Origin: Achromobacter deleyi
GTDB taxonomy: Bacteria; Pseudomonadota; Gammaproteobacteria; Burkholderiales; Burkholderiaceae_B
Assembly: GCF_016127315.1 (NCBI RefSeq)
Contig: NZ_CP065997.1
Coordinates: 3,658,001-3,722,000 of the forward strand
Reading direction: 5' to 3'
Length of the DNA stretch: 64,000 nucleotides
The notes below the pieces were generated by a model. It made no database searches and was not told the origin of the DNA. It saw only the letters and a list, made by a program, of their open reading frames with translations. Position numbers and translations under genes: made by a program. Shown piece by piece: positions 52,611 to 64,000 of this stretch; position 1 is the stretch's first letter, and every line of letters starts with the position of its first letter.

Positions 52611-54701
52611 ATGTCCGACCAGAATCCCGCCAACCCGTCCAGCCGTCCCGATCCCCTGGCCGACCTCAACCCCGCCCAGCGCGAGGCCGCCGAGTTCGGC
52701 GTCGGCGGCGCGGGCGACGACGGCCCGCTGCTGGTGATCGCCGGCGCCGGCTCGGGCAAGACCAACACCCTGGCGCACCGCGTCGCCCATCTGATCCTGA
52801 ACGGCGCCGATCCGCAGCGCATGCTGCTGCTGACCTTCTCGCGCCGCGCGGCCCAGGAAATGGAACGCCGCGTCGGCAGCGTGCTGCAGCGGGTGATGAA
52901 CCTGCGCGGCAGCCAGCAGGCGCCGTCGCTGCCATGGGCCGGCACCTTCCACGCCATCGGCGCGCGCCTGCTGCGCGACTGCGCCCAGCGCATCGGCCTG
53001 TCCGAGGCCTTCACCATCCATGACCGCGGCGATGCCGAGGACCTGATGGGCATGGTGCGCCACGAGCTCGGCCTGTCCGCCACCAAGTCGCGCTTTCCGC
53101 TCAAGGGCACCTGCCTGGCGATCTATTCGCGCGTGGTCAACAGCCAGACGCCGGTGGCCGACGTGCTGCACGGCACCTTCCCGTGGTGCGCGCAATGGGA
53201 AGACGAGCTCAAGAACCTGTTCCGCGCCTACGTCGGCGCCAAGCAGGACCAGCAGGTGCTCGACTACGACGACCTGCTGCTGTACTGGGCCGAGATGATG
53301 GGCGACGCGGCCATCGCCGCCGACGTCGGCGCGCGCTTCGACCACGTGCTGGTGGACGAATACCAGGACACCAACCGCCTGCAGGCCGCCATCCTGCTGG
53401 CCATGAAACCCGATGGCCGCGGCCTGACCGTGGTGGGCGACGACGCCCAGTCGATCTATTCGTTCCGCGCCGCCACGGTGCGCAACATCCTCGACTTTCC
53501 GGCCCAGTTCCCGCAGCCGGCGCGCGTCATCACGCTGGACCGCAACTACCGCTCGACCCAGCCTATCCTGAACGCCTCCAACGCCGTCATCGGCCTGGCG
53601 GCCGAGCGCTATGCCAAGGATCTCTGGAGCGACCGGCCGTCGTCGCAGCTGCCCGAGCTGGTCACCGTCAGCGACGAAGGCGGCCAGGCCCGCTGGGTCG
53701 CCGACCAGGTGCTGGCGCAGCGCGAGGGCGGCGCCACGCTCAAGTCGCAGGCGGCGCTGTTCCGCACCTCCAGCCACAGCGCCGCGCTGGAACTGGAGCT
53801 GACCCGGCGCAACATCCCCTTCGTCAAGTTCGGCGGCCTGCGCTTTCTGGAAGCGGCGCACGTCAAGGACCTGCTATCGCTGCTGCGCTGGGCCGAGAAC
53901 CCGCGCGGGCGCATGGCGGGGTTCCGCGTGGCGCAACTGCTGCCCGGCATCGGCCCGGCCACCGCCGGCAAGCTGATGGACGCCATGGCGCAATCGGCCG
54001 AGCCGCTGCGCGCGCTGCGCGCATTCAAGCCGGGCGCGGCGGCGCAGGCGGAGTGGGGCGCGTTCGCCGACACCTACGCGGCGCTGGCCGACCCCAAGCT
54101 GCGCTGGCCGGCCGACGTCGACCTGGCGCTGCGCTGGTACGCCGGCCAGCTCGAACGGCTGTACGACGATGCGCGGGTGCGCAAGACAGACCTGGACCAG
54201 CTGGTGCGCATCGCCGCGGGCTACCCGTCGCGCGAGCGCTTCCTGACCGAACTGACGCTGGATCCTCCCGACGCCACCAGCGACGAATCCGGCGCGCCCT
54301 CGCGCGACGAGGACTACATGATCCTGTCCACCATCCACTCGGCCAAGGGCCAGGAATGGAAGGCGGTCTATGTGCTGAACGTGGTCGACGGCTGTATCCC
54401 GTCCGACATGAGCACCGGCACCGCCGAAGAGATCGAGGAAGAGCGGCGCCTGCTGTACGTGGCCATGACGCGCGCCAGGGAACGCCTGCAGCTGATCGTG
54501 CCGCAGCGTTTCTACGTGCACCAGCAGACCGGCATGGGCGACCGCCATGTCTATGGTTCGCGCACCCGCTACATCACCAACGCCATGCTGCCGCTGTTCG
54601 ATCATCTGCCCAAGCCGCCCAACCTGCCGGCGCGCGAGGCCAAGGCGCCGCAGGCGCCCAGCGTGGACGTGGCCAAGCGCGTGCGCAATCTGTTCGCCTA
54701 G
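52611..54701 (+). CDS. ATP-dependent DNA helicase, UvrD/Rep family
   Basis: 696 residues, superfamily 1A. Motif I ITGSGKT-like VIAGAGSGKTNTLAHRVAHL (about 42-61), motif II VDEYQDTNRLQAA (about 247-259), motif III VVGDDAQSIYSFRAA, motif V TIHSAKGQEWKAVYVLNV and motif VI EERRLLYVAMTRARE are all visible. A 3'-5' helicase involved in repair or replication-fork restart. Shorter than E. coli UvrD (720) and divergent in the 2B region, so an exact orthology (uvrD versus rep) is not claimed. Confidence 0.93.
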   Translation: MSDQNPANPSSRPDPLADLNPAQREAAEFGVGGAGDDGPLLVIAGAGSGKTNTLAHRVAHLILNGADPQRMLLLTFSRRAAQEMERRVGSVLQRVMNLRGSQQAPSLPWAGTFHAIGARLLRDCAQRIGLSEAFTIHDRGDAEDLMGMVRHELGLSATKSRFPLKGTCLAIYSRVVNSQTPVADVLHGTFPWCAQWEDELKNLFRAYVGAKQDQQVLDYDDLLLYWAEMMGDAAIAADVGARFDHVLVDEYQDTNRLQAAILLAMKPDGRGLTVVGDDAQSIYSFRAATVRNILDFPAQFPQPARVITLDRNYRSTQPILNASNAVIGLAAERYAKDLWSDRPSSQLPELVTVSDEGGQARWVADQVLAQREGGATLKSQAALFRTSSHSAALELELTRRNIPFVKFGGLRFLEAAHVKDLLSLLRWAENPRGRMAGFRVAQLLPGIGPATAGKLMDAMAQSAEPLRALRAFKPGAAAQAEWGAFADTYAALADPKLRWPADVDLALRWYAGQLERLYDDARVRKTDLDQLVRIAAGYPSRERFLTELTLDPPDATSDESGAPSRDEDYMILSTIHSAKGQEWKAVYVLNVVDGCIPSDMSTGTAEEIEEERRLLYVAMTRARERLQLIVPQRFYVHQQTGMGDRHVYGSRTRYITNAMLPLFDHLPKPPNLPAREAKAPQAPSVDVAKRVRNLFA

Positions 54702-54800
54702 CGTCATCGGCCGATCCCGGGCGGCCCGCGCGGGCGCGCCGGTGGGCTATCATCGGCCGATACGTTGCACCCGCAGGGCTCGCATCGCCAGAGGATGTCT

Positions 54801-55808
54801 ATGTCTACCGAAGAGAATGCCGCCGCCGCTGCGCCCAAGAGCGAAGTCGTGGCGTCCATCGCCTATGTGAACGGCCGGCGCGACCACGAGGTGCCCATCG
54901 AGGAGGTGGGCAAGCACGTCGATCCCAAGCGCAGCATGCTGTGGATCGGCCTGCGCAATCCCAGCCCCGAGCGGCTGGCGGACGTGGTCAGCCAGCTTGG
55001 CGCCTGCGACAAGAACCAGGAAGAAATGCTGGAATCGCACCGCCGGCCCAAGATCATCGACTACGGCAACATGGTGCTGATCGTCGCCATCACCGTCGAG
55101 GTCGAGGCCGAGCGTCCCATCTTCGGCGAAACCCAATTCCTGATCGGCGAAGGTTTCCTGGTCACCGTGCGGCGCGGCGCCACCGCCGCCCACAGCCCCC
55201 TGCGCGAACGGCTCGAAGCCGCGCCCGACCTGCTCAAGCGCGGCAGCGACTACGTCGCCTCCGAATTGCTGGACTGGCTGGTGGACCGCTACGTGGCGGC
55301 GGCCGGCAAGATCGAATCGGTGGTCGAGGGCGCCGAACAGAAGCTGCTGATCCGCGGCGCCAAGGATTCGGACATCCGCAAGCTGTACCGCCAACGCCGC
55401 GACCTGCTGCGCATCCACACCGTGGTGTCGCCGCTGGCCGAGATCTGCCGGCGCCTGGCGCGGGTCGAGATGTCGGCCGTGGACGAGCACGCCCGGCCGT
55501 ATTTCGGCGAGGTGGCCGACCGCGTGCTGCGGGTCGACGAGCTGTTCAATTCGCTGCGCGAGTCGCTGGCGTTCGCCTTCGAAGCCAGCCTGATGATCGG
55601 CCAGGCGGCGCAGAACGACACCACCCGCAAGCTGGCGTCCTGGGCCGCCATCCTGGCGGTGCCCACGGCCATCGCCGGCATCTATGGCATGAACTTCAAG
55701 TTCATGCCCGAGCTGGAGTCGCCGTTTGGCTATCCGGTCACGCTGGGCGTGATCGTCTCGGTCTGTTCGTTCCTGTACTGGCGCTTTCGCAAGTCGGGTT
55801 GGCTCTAG
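54801..55808 (+). CDS. corA: CorA-type Mg2+/Co2+ transporter
   Basis: 335 residues. Large cytoplasmic N-terminal domain, then two C-terminal membrane helices (about 279-297 and 311-328) with the CorA signature YGMNFKFMPEL between them (canonical YGMNFxxMPEL). Forms a pentameric channel for Mg2+ uptake. ATG at 54801 has AGAGG about 6 nt upstream; an in-frame ATG at 54795 is equally good in coding terms. Lies 99 bp after the helicase gene. Confidence 0.94.
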   Translation: MSTEENAAAAAPKSEVVASIAYVNGRRDHEVPIEEVGKHVDPKRSMLWIGLRNPSPERLADVVSQLGACDKNQEEMLESHRRPKIIDYGNMVLIVAITVEVEAERPIFGETQFLIGEGFLVTVRRGATAAHSPLRERLEAAPDLLKRGSDYVASELLDWLVDRYVAAAGKIESVVEGAEQKLLIRGAKDSDIRKLYRQRRDLLRIHTVVSPLAEICRRLARVEMSAVDEHARPYFGEVADRVLRVDELFNSLRESLAFAFEASLMIGQAAQNDTTRKLASWAAILAVPTAIAGIYGMNFKFMPELESPFGYPVTLGVIVSVCSFLYWRFRKSGWL

Positions 55809-55910
55809 CGCGGCCGTGGCTGCGACCGTGGCGGCGCGGGCGCACGAGGCCGCCCGGCGCCGCCCGGGCTGTGGCAAACTGCCTGCGTTTTCCTCTTCGG
55901 AGCCCGGCCC

Positions 55911-56579
55911 GTGCGCGGCAATTCCCCCTTTCGCGGCGGCAGCAAGCTGACCGCCCTCGTGGTCGCCCTGATCCTGGCGGCGGCGGGCGCCATCGTCAAC
56001 TGGCTGCAGCCGTCCCGCCAGGGCGGCGAACGCCCGGCCGAACGGCCCGGCGCCAGCGCGCCGGCCTCGCAGGGCCGGCCGGGCGCGGCCCAGGCGGGCG
56101 CGGTGCCGGCCGGCAGCTATACCCTGACCGGCATGATCGTCAACGTGGCCGACGGCGACACCGTGACGCTGCGCGCGCCCGACGGCCAGCGCCGCATCCG
56201 CATGGACAGCATCGACGCGCCCGAGGAAGGCCACGGCGTCGACCAGCCCGGCCAGCCCTACGCCGAGGCCTCGCGCCAGCACCTGGCCAGCCTGGTGGCC
56301 GGCAAGACCCTGACCGCCCAGTGCTACCTGAAGGACCAGTACGGCCGCGACGTCTGCGCGCTGATCCTGGACGACGGCCGCTCGGCCAACCGCCTGCAGG
56401 TCGAGGCCGGCTACGCCTGGGCCTACACCGCGCGCCAGGGCGAATACCTGAACGACAAGGCCATGCCCGACCTGCAACGCCAGGCCAAGGCCGCCGGCCG
56501 TGGCCTGTGGGCCGGCAAGGAACCGATGCAGCCCTGGAAGTGGCGCTACGACTGCTGGCGCCAGCGGCAGTGCGGCTGA
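55911..56579 (+). CDS. Membrane-anchored thermonuclease (SNase-like)
   Basis: 222 residues. N-terminal membrane anchor (about 13-32) followed by a Pro/Ala/Gly-rich linker (33-70), then a staphylococcal nuclease domain. Catalytic features: NVADGDTVTLRAPDGQRRIR (Ca-binding Asp), SIDAPEEGHG (Glu) and DQYGRDVCALILDDGRSANR (Arg). C-terminal WRYDCWRQRQCG has paired Cys. Likely a calcium-dependent, periplasm-facing nuclease. Starts with GTG. A Trp/Cys-rich tail is an unusual end. Confidence 0.88.
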   Translation: MRGNSPFRGGSKLTALVVALILAAAGAIVNWLQPSRQGGERPAERPGASAPASQGRPGAAQAGAVPAGSYTLTGMIVNVADGDTVTLRAPDGQRRIRMDSIDAPEEGHGVDQPGQPYAEASRQHLASLVAGKTLTAQCYLKDQYGRDVCALILDDGRSANRLQVEAGYAWAYTARQGEYLNDKAMPDLQRQAKAAGRGLWAGKEPMQPWKWRYDCWRQRQCG

Positions 56580-56676
56580 TAATCGCGGGCCCACAAGTTC
56601 CCTAGGGGATGCCAGGGTACTGGGGCGGATGCACCTTTGCTATCCTCTGTCGCACTGAATAGAAGGAAAGGTTTCC

Positions 56677-58914
56677 ATGCGTGCTTTGATGCGGCTCTGG
56701 GCGGCGGCCATGATGCTGTTGCTGGCGTTGGCGGGCTGCTCCCGGGAGGGCAGTCCCATCAACAGCCCCTATCCGACCGGCGCCGAAGGCCAGAACACGC
56801 TGTATTCCGCTTTCGTCAAACGCTCGCCCAAGTACCTCGACCCGGCCAGCTCTTATTCCACCGACGAAACCCCATATACCTACAACATCTATGAGACGCT
56901 GTACGGCTACCACTATCTCAAGCGGCCGTACGAACTGATTCCGCGCGCCGCGGCCTCGATCGACCCGCCGGTCTACCTGGACGCGCAGGGCAAGGAGCTG
57001 CCGGCCGACGCGCCGGGCGAGCAGATCGCCCAGAGCGTCTACGACATCAAGATCAAGCCTGGCATGCGCTTCGCGCCGCATCCGGCCTTTGCCCGCAAGA
57101 CCGACGGCGGCTACGACTACTTCCCGATCGCGCCCGAGGAACTGGCCGACAAATTCGCCATTCCCGATTTCCCGCGCACCGGCAGCCGCGAACTCACCGC
57201 CGACGACTACGTCTACGCCTTCCGCCGCCTGGCCAGCCCGCGCGTGGTGTCGCCGATCTATTCGCTGATGGCCGAATACGTGAGCGGCCTGAAGGACTAT
57301 GGCGACCGCCTGCGCGAGCGCGACAAGGCGCTGCGCCGCGACCTGCCGGGCGGCGCCGGCGCCTCGTGGCTGGACCTGCGCGAGGCCGATGGCTTCACCG
57401 GCGTGCAGGCGCTCGATCCGCACACGCTGCGCATCCGCGTCAACGGCAAGTATCCGCAGTTCAAGTACTGGCTGGCCATGACCTTCACGGCGCCCGTGCC
57501 CTGGGAGGCCGACCGCTTCTACAACCAGCCCGGCATGGCCGAGCACGACCTGTCGCTCAATACCTGGCCCGTCGGCACCGGCCCCTACATGCTGGCCGAG
57601 TCGCTGCAGAACCGCCGCCACGTGCTGGCGCGCAATCCCAACTTCCATGGCGAACCCTATCCCTGCGACGGCGAGCCGGGCGACCGCGCGGCGGGCCTGC
57701 TGGCCGATTGCGGCAAGCCCACGCCCTTCATCGACCGCGCCGTCTTCAGCGTCGAGAAGGAAGCCATTCCGCTGACCGGCAAGTTCATGCAGGGCTACTA
57801 CGACCTGCCGCAGATCGAACGCGGCGAATACGGCGTGGCCATGCTGGTGGCCGCCGGCGACAGCCAGGACAAGGCGCGCAAGTACGCCGAGCATGGCATC
57901 CGCCTGCCCACCACGGTCGAGACCGCCAACTGGTACATGGGCTTCAACTGGCTCGACCCGGTGGTGGGCAAGGGCGACACGCCCGAGCAGGCCGAGAAGA
58001 ACCGCAAGCTGCGCCAGGCCATCAGCATCGCCTTCGACTGGGAAGAGTACGTGGCGGTGTTCGAGAACAGCCAGGCCTCGGTGGCCTACGGCCCGGTGCC
58101 GCCCGGCGTGCTGGGCTACCGCGAACCGCCCGAGGGCGTGAACCCGGTGGTCTACGACCTGGTCGACGGCAAGCCGGTGCGCAAATCCATCGACACCGCG
58201 CGCAAGTTGCTGGCCGAGGCCGGCTACCCCGACGGCCGCAACGCCGTGACCGGTGCGCCGCTGGTGCTGTACTACGACTCCATGACCGGCGGCGGCTCCA
58301 ATCCGCAGTTCGACTGGATGCGGCGGCAGATGGCCAAGATCGGCGTGCAGATGGACGTGCGCTCGACCGACTACAACCGCTTCCAGGACAAGATGCGGCG
58401 CGGCTCGGCGCAGATCTTCCTGTGGGGCTGGAACGCCGACTACCCCGACGCCGAGAATTTCCTGTTCCTGCTATACGGCCCCAACGCCAAGGCCAAGAAT
58501 GGCGGCGAGAACGCCGCCAACTACGACAGCCCCGAATACGACAAGCTGTTCGAGCAGATGAAGTTCCTGGACGACGGCCCCGAAAAGGAAGCCCTGATCC
58601 AGCGCATGGTCGCCATCGTGCAGCGCGACGCGCCGTGGATGTTCGGCTACTTCCCGATGTCGGGCGGCGCCTACCAGCAGTGGGTCGGCAACGCCAAGCC
58701 CACCCAGATGGTGCGCAACACGCTGCAGTACATGAAGATCGATGCCGCCCTGCGCGAACGCAAGATCGATGAATGGAATTCCCCCATCTGGTGGCCGGTG
58801 GGCCTGTTCGTGCTGCTGATCGCGCTGGCGATCTGGCCGTCCTACGTGGCGCTCAAGCGGCGCGAACGCCAGACCGCCTTCGCCCAGGCTTCCCGCAAGG
58901 AGCATCAATCATGA
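56677..58914 (+). CDS. ABC peptide-type substrate-binding lipoprotein with C-terminal membrane segment
   Basis: 745 residues, family 5 extracellular solute-binding protein. Lipobox LAGC (Cys at 21) after a clean signal sequence. Core: LYSAFVKRSPKYLDPASSYS and the usual peptide-binding pocket regions, for example NFLFLLYGPNAKAKNGGENA. Unusually for this family, the C-terminus ends with a hydrophobic stretch WWPVGLFVLLIALAIWPSYV (about 707-726) and a basic tail, suggesting a second membrane anchor. Upstream AGAAGGAAAGG is a strong ribosome site. First gene of an importer operon; the substrate is unknown. Confidence 0.9.
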   Translation: MRALMRLWAAAMMLLLALAGCSREGSPINSPYPTGAEGQNTLYSAFVKRSPKYLDPASSYSTDETPYTYNIYETLYGYHYLKRPYELIPRAAASIDPPVYLDAQGKELPADAPGEQIAQSVYDIKIKPGMRFAPHPAFARKTDGGYDYFPIAPEELADKFAIPDFPRTGSRELTADDYVYAFRRLASPRVVSPIYSLMAEYVSGLKDYGDRLRERDKALRRDLPGGAGASWLDLREADGFTGVQALDPHTLRIRVNGKYPQFKYWLAMTFTAPVPWEADRFYNQPGMAEHDLSLNTWPVGTGPYMLAESLQNRRHVLARNPNFHGEPYPCDGEPGDRAAGLLADCGKPTPFIDRAVFSVEKEAIPLTGKFMQGYYDLPQIERGEYGVAMLVAAGDSQDKARKYAEHGIRLPTTVETANWYMGFNWLDPVVGKGDTPEQAEKNRKLRQAISIAFDWEEYVAVFENSQASVAYGPVPPGVLGYREPPEGVNPVVYDLVDGKPVRKSIDTARKLLAEAGYPDGRNAVTGAPLVLYYDSMTGGGSNPQFDWMRRQMAKIGVQMDVRSTDYNRFQDKMRRGSAQIFLWGWNADYPDAENFLFLLYGPNAKAKNGGENAANYDSPEYDKLFEQMKFLDDGPEKEALIQRMVAIVQRDAPWMFGYFPMSGGAYQQWVGNAKPTQMVRNTLQYMKIDAALRERKIDEWNSPIWWPVGLFVLLIALAIWPSYVALKRRERQTAFAQASRKEHQS

Positions 58915-59888
58915 TCGGCTACGTCATCCGCCGGCTGCTGTATGGCGTGCTGATCCTGATCGGCGTGAACCTCTTCACCTTCATCCTGTTCTTCGCGGTC
59001 AACACACCCGACGACATGGCGCGCCTGGCCATCGGCGGCCAGCGCATCAGCCAGGACGCGGTCGAGAAATGGAAGGTCGAGCACGGCTACGACAAGCCGC
59101 TGTTCTACAACGCCCAGGCCAAGGGCGCGGCGCAACTGACCGACACCGTGTTCTACCAGCGCTCGGTGCCGCTGTTGGCGATGGACTTCGGCGCCTCCGA
59201 TGGCGGCCGCGACATCGGCCGCGAAATCCAGACCCGCATGGGGCCGAGCCTGGCGCTGGCGGTGCCGACCTTTTTCCTGGGGCTGTTCGCCAGCATCGTG
59301 TTCTCGCTGACGCTGGTGTATTTCCGCGCCACCCGGCTGGATTTCTGGGGCGTGGTGGTGTGCGTCATATTGCTGTCGATCTCCAGCCTGTTCTACATCA
59401 TCGCGGGGCAGTGGATGTTCGCCAAGCTGCTGCGGCTGGTGCCGTTCTCGGGCTTCGAGGGCGGCCTGGACATGGTCAAGTTCCTGGCGCTGCCGGTGCT
59501 GGTGGCGATCGTCTCGCGCCTGGGGCCCGAGGCGCGCTTCTACCGCACCCTGTTCCTGGAAGAGATCGGCAAGGACTACGTGCGCACCGCGCGCGCCAAG
59601 GGGCTGGCCGAGCGCGTGGTGCTGTTCCGCCACGTGCTGCGCAACGCCATGCTGCCGATCCTGACCAGCACGGTTGCCGCCTTGCCGCTGCTGTTCATGG
59701 GCAGCCTGATCGCCGAATCGTTTTTCGGCATCCCGGGCCTGGGCAGCTACACCATCGACGCCATCAACGCGCAGGACTTCTCCATCGTGCGCGCCATGGT
59801 GTTCCTGGGCGCGTCGCTGTACATCGTGGGGCTGATCCTGGCCGATATTTCCTACACGCTGGCTGACCCCCGCGTCCGATTCGAGTAG
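58911..59888 (+). CDS. ABC transporter permease (DppB/OppB type)
   Basis: 325 residues, with about six membrane segments (MIGYVIRRLLYGVLILIGVN at the N-terminus; VVVCVILLSISSLFYIIAG). The EAA-type loop region KDYVRTARAKGLAERVVLFR (about 221-240) contacts the ATPase, and AESFFGIPGLGSYT is the family C-terminal signature. Shares ATGA with the end of the binding protein gene. Forms the inner-membrane channel with the next gene product. Confidence 0.94.
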   Translation: MIGYVIRRLLYGVLILIGVNLFTFILFFAVNTPDDMARLAIGGQRISQDAVEKWKVEHGYDKPLFYNAQAKGAAQLTDTVFYQRSVPLLAMDFGASDGGRDIGREIQTRMGPSLALAVPTFFLGLFASIVFSLTLVYFRATRLDFWGVVVCVILLSISSLFYIIAGQWMFAKLLRLVPFSGFEGGLDMVKFLALPVLVAIVSRLGPEARFYRTLFLEEIGKDYVRTARAKGLAERVVLFRHVLRNAMLPILTSTVAALPLLFMGSLIAESFFGIPGLGSYTIDAINAQDFSIVRAMVFLGASLYIVGLILADISYTLADPRVRFE

Positions 59889-59893
59889 CCGCC

Positions 59894-61398
59894 ATGCCCA
59901 AGTTCGTATTCCTCTGGACCGACATTGCGCTGTGGCTGATGGTGCTGGGCGCGCTGGCCTATGCCTGGCACGTGCGGCGCAGCCCGAACCTGCGTTCGAC
60001 CTGGTCGCGGGTGGCGCGCGACACGCCGGCGATGTGCTCGGCGGTGGTGCTGGCGGCGTTCGCGCTGGTCGGCCTGCTCGATTCCGTCCACTACCGCCCG
60101 CAACTGCCGCCCGCGCCGGGCGCCGCCGCCGACGCCGCGCCGGTCTACGCGCCAGCGGTCAAGTCGGCGCTGGACGGCCTGCTGCGCGGCAGCGTGCTGA
60201 CCCAGCCCGAGAAAACCTATTCCAGCCCGCTGGCGGTGCGCCAGTTCACCAAGGAAACCCTGCTGGTCGACGACAAGCCGGTGCGCGACTTCCCGCGGTT
60301 GCGGGCGGCCGGCACGCACCTGGCCGACCCCGACCGCGACCACCTGGGCGACGTCTATTACCGCCTGGGCCTGGGGCTCGCGGCGGGGCTGGCCGTGTCG
60401 CTGATCGGCGCCGGCCTGCTGTTCGCCTGCCTGGCGCGGCGCGGCGGCGCGGCGGCGGCGGCCGAGGCCCTCCTGGGCGGACGCGCCGAGGTGCCGTGGC
60501 GCGCCATGGCCATCACCTTCACCCTGCTGTGCCTGGTGACGGGGGCGCTGGCTGGGCTGTCCAGCGGCTACCACGCCCTGGGCACCGACCGCATCGGCAA
60601 CGACGTGCTGTGGCAGGCGCTCAAGAGCATTCGCACCGCGCTCGTCATCGGCAGCCTGACCACGCTCGCCATGCTGCCGCCGGCCATCGTCTTCGGCATC
60701 GCGGCCGGTTATTTCAAGGGCCGCGTCGACGACGCCATCCAGTATCTCTACACCACCATCACCTCGATCCCGGGCGTGCTGCTGGTGGCGGCCTGCGCCC
60801 TGATGATGCAGGTCTACATCGACAACCACGCCGATCTGTTCGACACCTCGGCGGCGCGCGCCGACCTGCGCCTGTTCCTGCTGTGCATGATCCTCGGCTT
60901 CACCGGCTGGGCCGGGCTGTGCCGGCTGCTGCGCGCCGAGACCCTCAAACTGCGCGAGCTGGAATACGTGCAGGCCGCGCGCGCCTTCGGCGTGTCGCAC
61001 TGGCGCATTATGACGCGCCACCTGCTGCCCAACGTCGCGCACCTGGTGCTGATCACCGTGGTGCTGGAATTTTCCGGGCTGGTGCTGTACGAGGCGGTGC
61101 TGTCGTACCTGGGCATCGGCGTCGATCCCAGCATGAATTCGTTCGGCTCGATGATCGATGGCGCGCGCCTGGAAATGTCGCGCGACCCGATGATCTGGTG
61201 GAACCTGATGACCGCGTTCCTGTTCATGCTGGCGCTGGTGCTGGCCGCCAACCTGTTCGCCGACGCCGTGCGCGACGCCTTCGATCCGCGCACCCGCCGC
61301 TACAAGCCGGGCCGCCTGCCGGGCATGGGCTGGTTCGGCCGCCGCCCGGGGGCCGCGCTGGCGGCCGATGCCCGATCCACCAAACCGGGAGACGCGCC

Positions 61399-61402
<4 letters not shown>
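59894..61402 (+). CDS. ABC transporter permease (DppC/OppC type) with enlarged N-terminal region
   Basis: 502 residues, about 200 more than E. coli DppC (300). The standard permease half lies after about residue 250: YVQAARAFGVSHWRIMTRHL is the EAA loop, and YLGIGVDPSMNSFGSMI follows. The first 200 residues add two or more membrane segments (9-27, 45-62 and 157-180) around a periplasmic or cytoplasmic insert. Starts 6 bp after the permease upstream and overlaps the ATPase gene by 4 bp. Confidence 0.93.
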
Positions 61403-63090
<1,688 letters not shown>

Positions 63091-63330
63091 TCCGGCGCCG
63101 CCCCTCGCCGTCGAGGCGGGGGAGGGCCGGAATCATGCGATACTGTCTATTCGAACACCGCGAAAAACGATCCTGCGCGTGACGCCGCCGCCCGGCCGCG
63201 TCCCGCCCGGATCGCGCACACGTCACCCGGCCCGCCAGGCCAGGTCGGCCAGCGATTCCCCCGACAACCGTCGGAACGTCCCGAGTCATCGCGCCCTTGG
63301 CGCACATGGCTCGTTTCACCGGAATACGCC
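63091..63330. other. Non-coding gap before the monooxygenase gene
   Basis: 240 bp. A weak hairpin (63101-63122, CCCCTCGCC/GGCGGGG with one bulge) follows the ATPase stop without a T-run. TACTGTCTATTCGAACACCG near 63141 is AT-richer and might be a promoter. No credible ORF. Confidence 0.35.
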
Positions 63331-64000
63331 ATGCACCGACCTTTCTCTCCCACCCTTTCCCTGACCCACGCCACGATCGCCATTGTGGGCGCCGGCCTTG
63401 GCGGCCTGACGTTGGCCCGCGTCCTGCACCGCCACGGCATTGCCGCCACGGTCTACGAGGCCGATGCCTCGCCCGAGGCGCGCACGCAGGGCGGATTGCT
63501 GGATATCCACCCGCACAATGGCCAGGCCGCGCTGCGGGCCGCCGGCCTGTACGAGGCCTTCCTGCCGCTGGTGCGGCCGGGCGAGGACGCCAAGCGCGTG
63601 GTCGACCGCCACGGCTGCGTGCTGCTCGACCGGCCGGGGCAGGGCCAGGCCCGGCCGGAGGTCGACCGCGGCGAGCTGCGCCGGCTGCTGATCGATTCGC
63701 TGCCGCCGTCCGCGATCCGCTGGGGCCACAAGCTCACCGCCGTCGCGCCGCTGGCGCCGGGGCGGCACCGGCTGGCCTTCGCCAACGGCGCGGCGGTCAC
63801 GGCCGACTTGCTGGTCGGCGCCGACGGCGCCTGGTCGCGGATCCGTCCGCTGCTGTCCGGCGCCGCGCCGGCCTACGTCGGCACGACCTTCTTCGAGACC
63901 ACGCTGTTCGACGGCGACCGCCGCTATCCGGACAGCGCGCGCGCGATCGGCCACGGCACCCTGATGGCGGTCGAACCCGGCCAGGGCATCCTGGCACATC
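63331..64000 (+). CDS. FAD-dependent monooxygenase (TetX-like), 5' part
   Basis: 223 codons are visible and the frame is open to the right edge. The N-terminal dinucleotide-binding motif [20 protein letters not shown] (about 16-35) with Glu at the end of the second strand (VYEAD), and the second FAD motif [14 protein letters not shown] (about 155-168) define the aromatic hydroxylase/TetX superfamily. [20 protein letters not shown] is shared with TetX-like flavoproteins. Substrate unknown; the C-terminal half is outside the window. Confidence 0.88.
   Translation, partial: MHRPFSPTLSLTHATIAIVGAGLGGLTLARVLHRHGIAATVYEADASPEARTQGGLLDIHPHNGQAALRAAGLYEAFLPLVRPGEDAKRVVDRHGCVLLDRPGQGQARPEVDRGELRRLLIDSLPPSAIRWGHKLTAVAPLAPGRHRLAFANGAAVTADLLVGADGAWSRIRPLLSGAAPAYVGTTFFETTLFDGDRRYPDSARAIGHGTLMAVEPGQGILAH

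Overview
The window is GC-rich DNA (local exceptions noted below) whose gene content points to a betaproteobacterium of the Alcaligenaceae (Bordetella/Achromobacter group). The clues are a Bug-family tripartite-tricarboxylate substrate-binding protein, MocR- and MarR-type regulators, dense ATGA-overlapped operons and the overall gene repertoire. The genus is an inference. I saw no tRNA, rRNA, CRISPR array, transposase or phage gene.

Layout. 1-3821: start of an ABC exporter, then a MarR regulator divergent from a Bug binding protein plus sulfatase pair. 3888-18294: a large minus-strand fatty-acid beta-oxidation block. In transcription order it holds a TetR/PsrA-like regulator, fadE, a thiolase, an FadJ-type bifunctional enzyme, fadL, a second bifunctional enzyme with the opposite domain order, a second thiolase, a DUF4442 thioesterase-like protein, a secreted chalcone-isomerase-like protein and fadD. 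A near-perfect PsrA-type operator lies just upstream of the TetR gene.

18648-22579: a plus-strand regulatory and boundary region. It has a GINT1-like beta-propeller protein containing an AT-rich segment, followed by two LuxR-type regulators whose receiver domains have lost the phospho-acceptor Asp. 22652-43780: a colanic-acid-like exopolysaccharide locus built as two divergent operons. The minus operon encodes the initiating phosphotransferase (WcaJ type), GDP-mannose and GDP-fucose synthesis (manC, gmd, fcl, gmm), a VanZ-like protein, flippase, polymerase, four glycosyltransferases and an acetyltransferase, and ends at a strong intrinsic terminator. The plus operon encodes wza, wzc, a phosphomannomutase, pgi and galE. 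Together they make precursors (Glc-, Gal-, Man-, Fuc-nucleotides), assemble and modify the repeat unit, flip and polymerise it, and export it.

43965-64000: mostly housekeeping and metabolism. cysE-type serine acetyltransferase, a sirtuin, an inositol-monophosphatase-family enzyme, the gabD-gabT GABA module with its divergent MocR regulator, a DUF72 protein, a UvrD-family helicase, a CorA transporter, a membrane-anchored thermonuclease, a four-gene peptide-type ABC importer and the start of a TetX-like flavin monooxygenase.

The best candidates for undescribed biology are the pair of non-phosphorylatable LuxR regulators next to the exopolysaccharide locus, the GINT1-like gene beside them, and the chalcone-isomerase-fold protein translationally coupled to fadD inside the beta-oxidation block.
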